Positions 33,102-33,823 of a stretch of 33,823 bases of DNA are shown piece by piece. The stretch spans positions 1 to 33,823 of the forward strand of contig JAIKYL010000079.1 in assembly GCA_024683255.1 (NCBI GenBank), written 5' to 3'. Position 1 is the first letter of the stretch; each line of letters opens with the position of its first letter. The notes beneath the pieces are model-generated. The model ran no database searches and was not told the origin of the DNA. It saw only the letters and a program-made list of their open reading frames with translations. The translations under genes and the position numbers were made by a program. The DNA comes from Bacteroidales bacterium. Lineage in GTDB: Bacteria; Bacteroidota; Bacteroidia; Bacteroidales; UBA932.

Positions 33102-33158
33102 GTGATTCGTGTATGACAAATACATAGAAAGGGCTTGCCGGACGGGCAGGCCCTTTTT
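33095..33158 (+). terminator. his attenuator: mutually exclusive antiterminator and terminator
   Basis: Terminator: AAAGGGCTTGCC (33128-33139) pairs with GGCAGGCCCTTT (33145-33156) including one T-G pair, with a 5-nt loop and a T-run 33154-33158. Antiterminator: CCGGTAGG (33095-33102) pairs with CTTGCCGG (33134-33141) over 8 bp, taking most of the terminator's 5' arm. A ribosome stalled on the last His codon (33080) should cover only to about 33094, leaving the antiterminator free. One that reaches the TAG covers it and lets the terminator form. Confidence 0.8.
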
Positions 33159-33203
33159 CGTGAAAGGCCGCGTCCGGACAAGCCAGAAAAACAACAAGAA
33201 TAT

Positions 33204-33823
33204 ATGTTAAGACTGGCAATTCAATCAAAAGGAAGGCTGAGCGAAGAGACCACAGAACTGCTGCGGGAGATCGGTATCGGCCTTGACGACTCTCACCGAA
33301 AATTCCTGTTGCAGGCGCCCAATTTCCCCGTGGAGCTTCTTTACCTGAGGGACGACGACATCCCGCAGGTAGTCTCTGACGGAACGGCGGCCATCGGCAT
33401 CGTGGGCCTCAACGAAGTAGTGGAGCGCGGACTCCCCGTACAACTGGTCAAACGTCTGGGCTTCAGCACCTGCCGCCTGTCCCTGGCCGTTCCCAAGAAT
33501 GCAGGTTACGACGGGCCCGACTGGTTCCGCGGCAAACGCATCGCCACCTCCTACCCCCGCATCCTGGGTGACTGGCTCAAGGAAAAGGGCATCGACGCCA
33601 AGGTACAGGTCATCACCGGCTCCGTGGAAGTAGCTCCGGCGGCAGGCATCGCCGATGCCATCTTCGACATCGTCTCCTCGGGAGGAACGCTGGTTGCAAA
33701 CGGCCTCACGGAGGTGGAGAAGGTGTTCTACTCGGAGGCCGTCCTTATCTCCTCCGGTAAACTGGACAAAGCCGGGCAGGCCGTGCTGGACGAGATGCTG
33801 TTCCGTATTGAATCGGCCATGGT
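33204..33823 (+). CDS. hisG: ATP phosphoribosyltransferase HisG (3' truncated by window end)
   Basis: First enzyme of histidine synthesis, joining ATP and PRPP to phosphoribosyl-ATP. The visible 206 residues start MLRLAIQSKGRLSE, with GIVGLNEVVE, RIATSYPRIL and the PRPP-site region GSVEVAPAAGIADAIFDIVSSGGTL. The last residues (ISSGKLDKAG) are near the end of the catalytic domain. Whether it is the long form with a C-terminal histidine-binding regulatory domain cannot be seen. It starts 45 nt after the attenuator T-run and is presumably the first gene of a his operon. Confidence 0.95.
   Translation, partial: MLRLAIQSKGRLSEETTELLREIGIGLDDSHRKFLLQAPNFPVELLYLRDDDIPQVVSDGTAAIGIVGLNEVVERGLPVQLVKRLGFSTCRLSLAVPKNAGYDGPDWFRGKRIATSYPRILGDWLKEKGIDAKVQVITGSVEVAPAAGIADAIFDIVSSGGTLVANGLTEVEKVFYSEAVLISSGKLDKAGQAVLDEMLFRIESAM

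Overview
The window reads as chromosomal core sequence from a member of the Bacteroidota, most likely an uncultured GC-rich Bacteroidales. Nearly every transcription unit is preceded by the Bacteroidota -7 box TAnnTTTG, in the best cases with a TTG 19-20 bp upstream. Shine-Dalgarno sequences are essentially absent. Several families typical of the phylum are present: DUF3276, DUF5606, a 309-residue NusB, a receiver/PEP-synthase-like hybrid, and a DUF4493/DUF6359-type lipoprotein. The order nusB-yajC-ybbR-coaE-DUF5606 is one I associate with Bacteroidales. Third codon positions are strongly GC, which produces very long open frames on the strand opposite real genes; I treat these as shadows. No tRNA, rRNA, CRISPR array or transposase gene was seen, and no gene-free stretch exceeds 300 bases.

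Layout. 1-99 is the tail of an unidentified gene. 155-7907 (+) holds gdhA, a two-receiver PEP/pyruvate-binding protein, an FAD-dependent dehydrogenase, tsaD and an EamA-type transporter. A duplicated hairpin repeat (7907-7989) and a promoter embedded in an inverted repeat then lead into a tightly overlapping unit, 8042-15558 (+): tamB, an RsmI-family methyltransferase, mtaB and a PhnP-like hydrolase. pckA (-) runs convergently into it. On the minus strand, 22767-17249 holds nusB, yajC, a YbbR-like gene, coaE fused to DUF5606, rimO and a lipoprotein. Divergent from nusB lie a DUF3276 gene, two tandem purine nucleoside phosphorylases, a ZapB-like coiled-coil gene, zapA, a structured RNA that looks like 6S RNA, and rny. 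30500-27414 (-) is ffh and a 5'-nucleotidase lipoprotein. A surface-type lipoprotein (+) and a phospholipase D/cardiolipin synthase (-) converge at 31765. The right edge carries a histidine leader peptide, an attenuator and the start of hisG.

Connections. TsaD and MtaB act in sequence on the same tRNA nucleotide (t6A37, then ms2t6A37), and RimO is a paralogue of MtaB. GdhA and PckA sit at carbon/nitrogen junctions. NusB, YajC, Ffh, ZapA, RNase Y and the 6S-like RNA are core growth machinery.

Most notable: (1) a 154-bp element with perfect 23-bp inverted ends inserted in frame inside mtaB, adding about 52 residues, much like the Rickettsia palindromic elements; (2) a complete ribosome-stalling his attenuator whose parts can be laid out base by base; (3) a coaE-DUF5606 fusion that a one-base change in a 7-base homopolymer would undo, with a promoter inside the fused reading frame; (4) tandem phosphorylases differing at the residue that sets purine specificity; (5) several palindromes placed on promoters.
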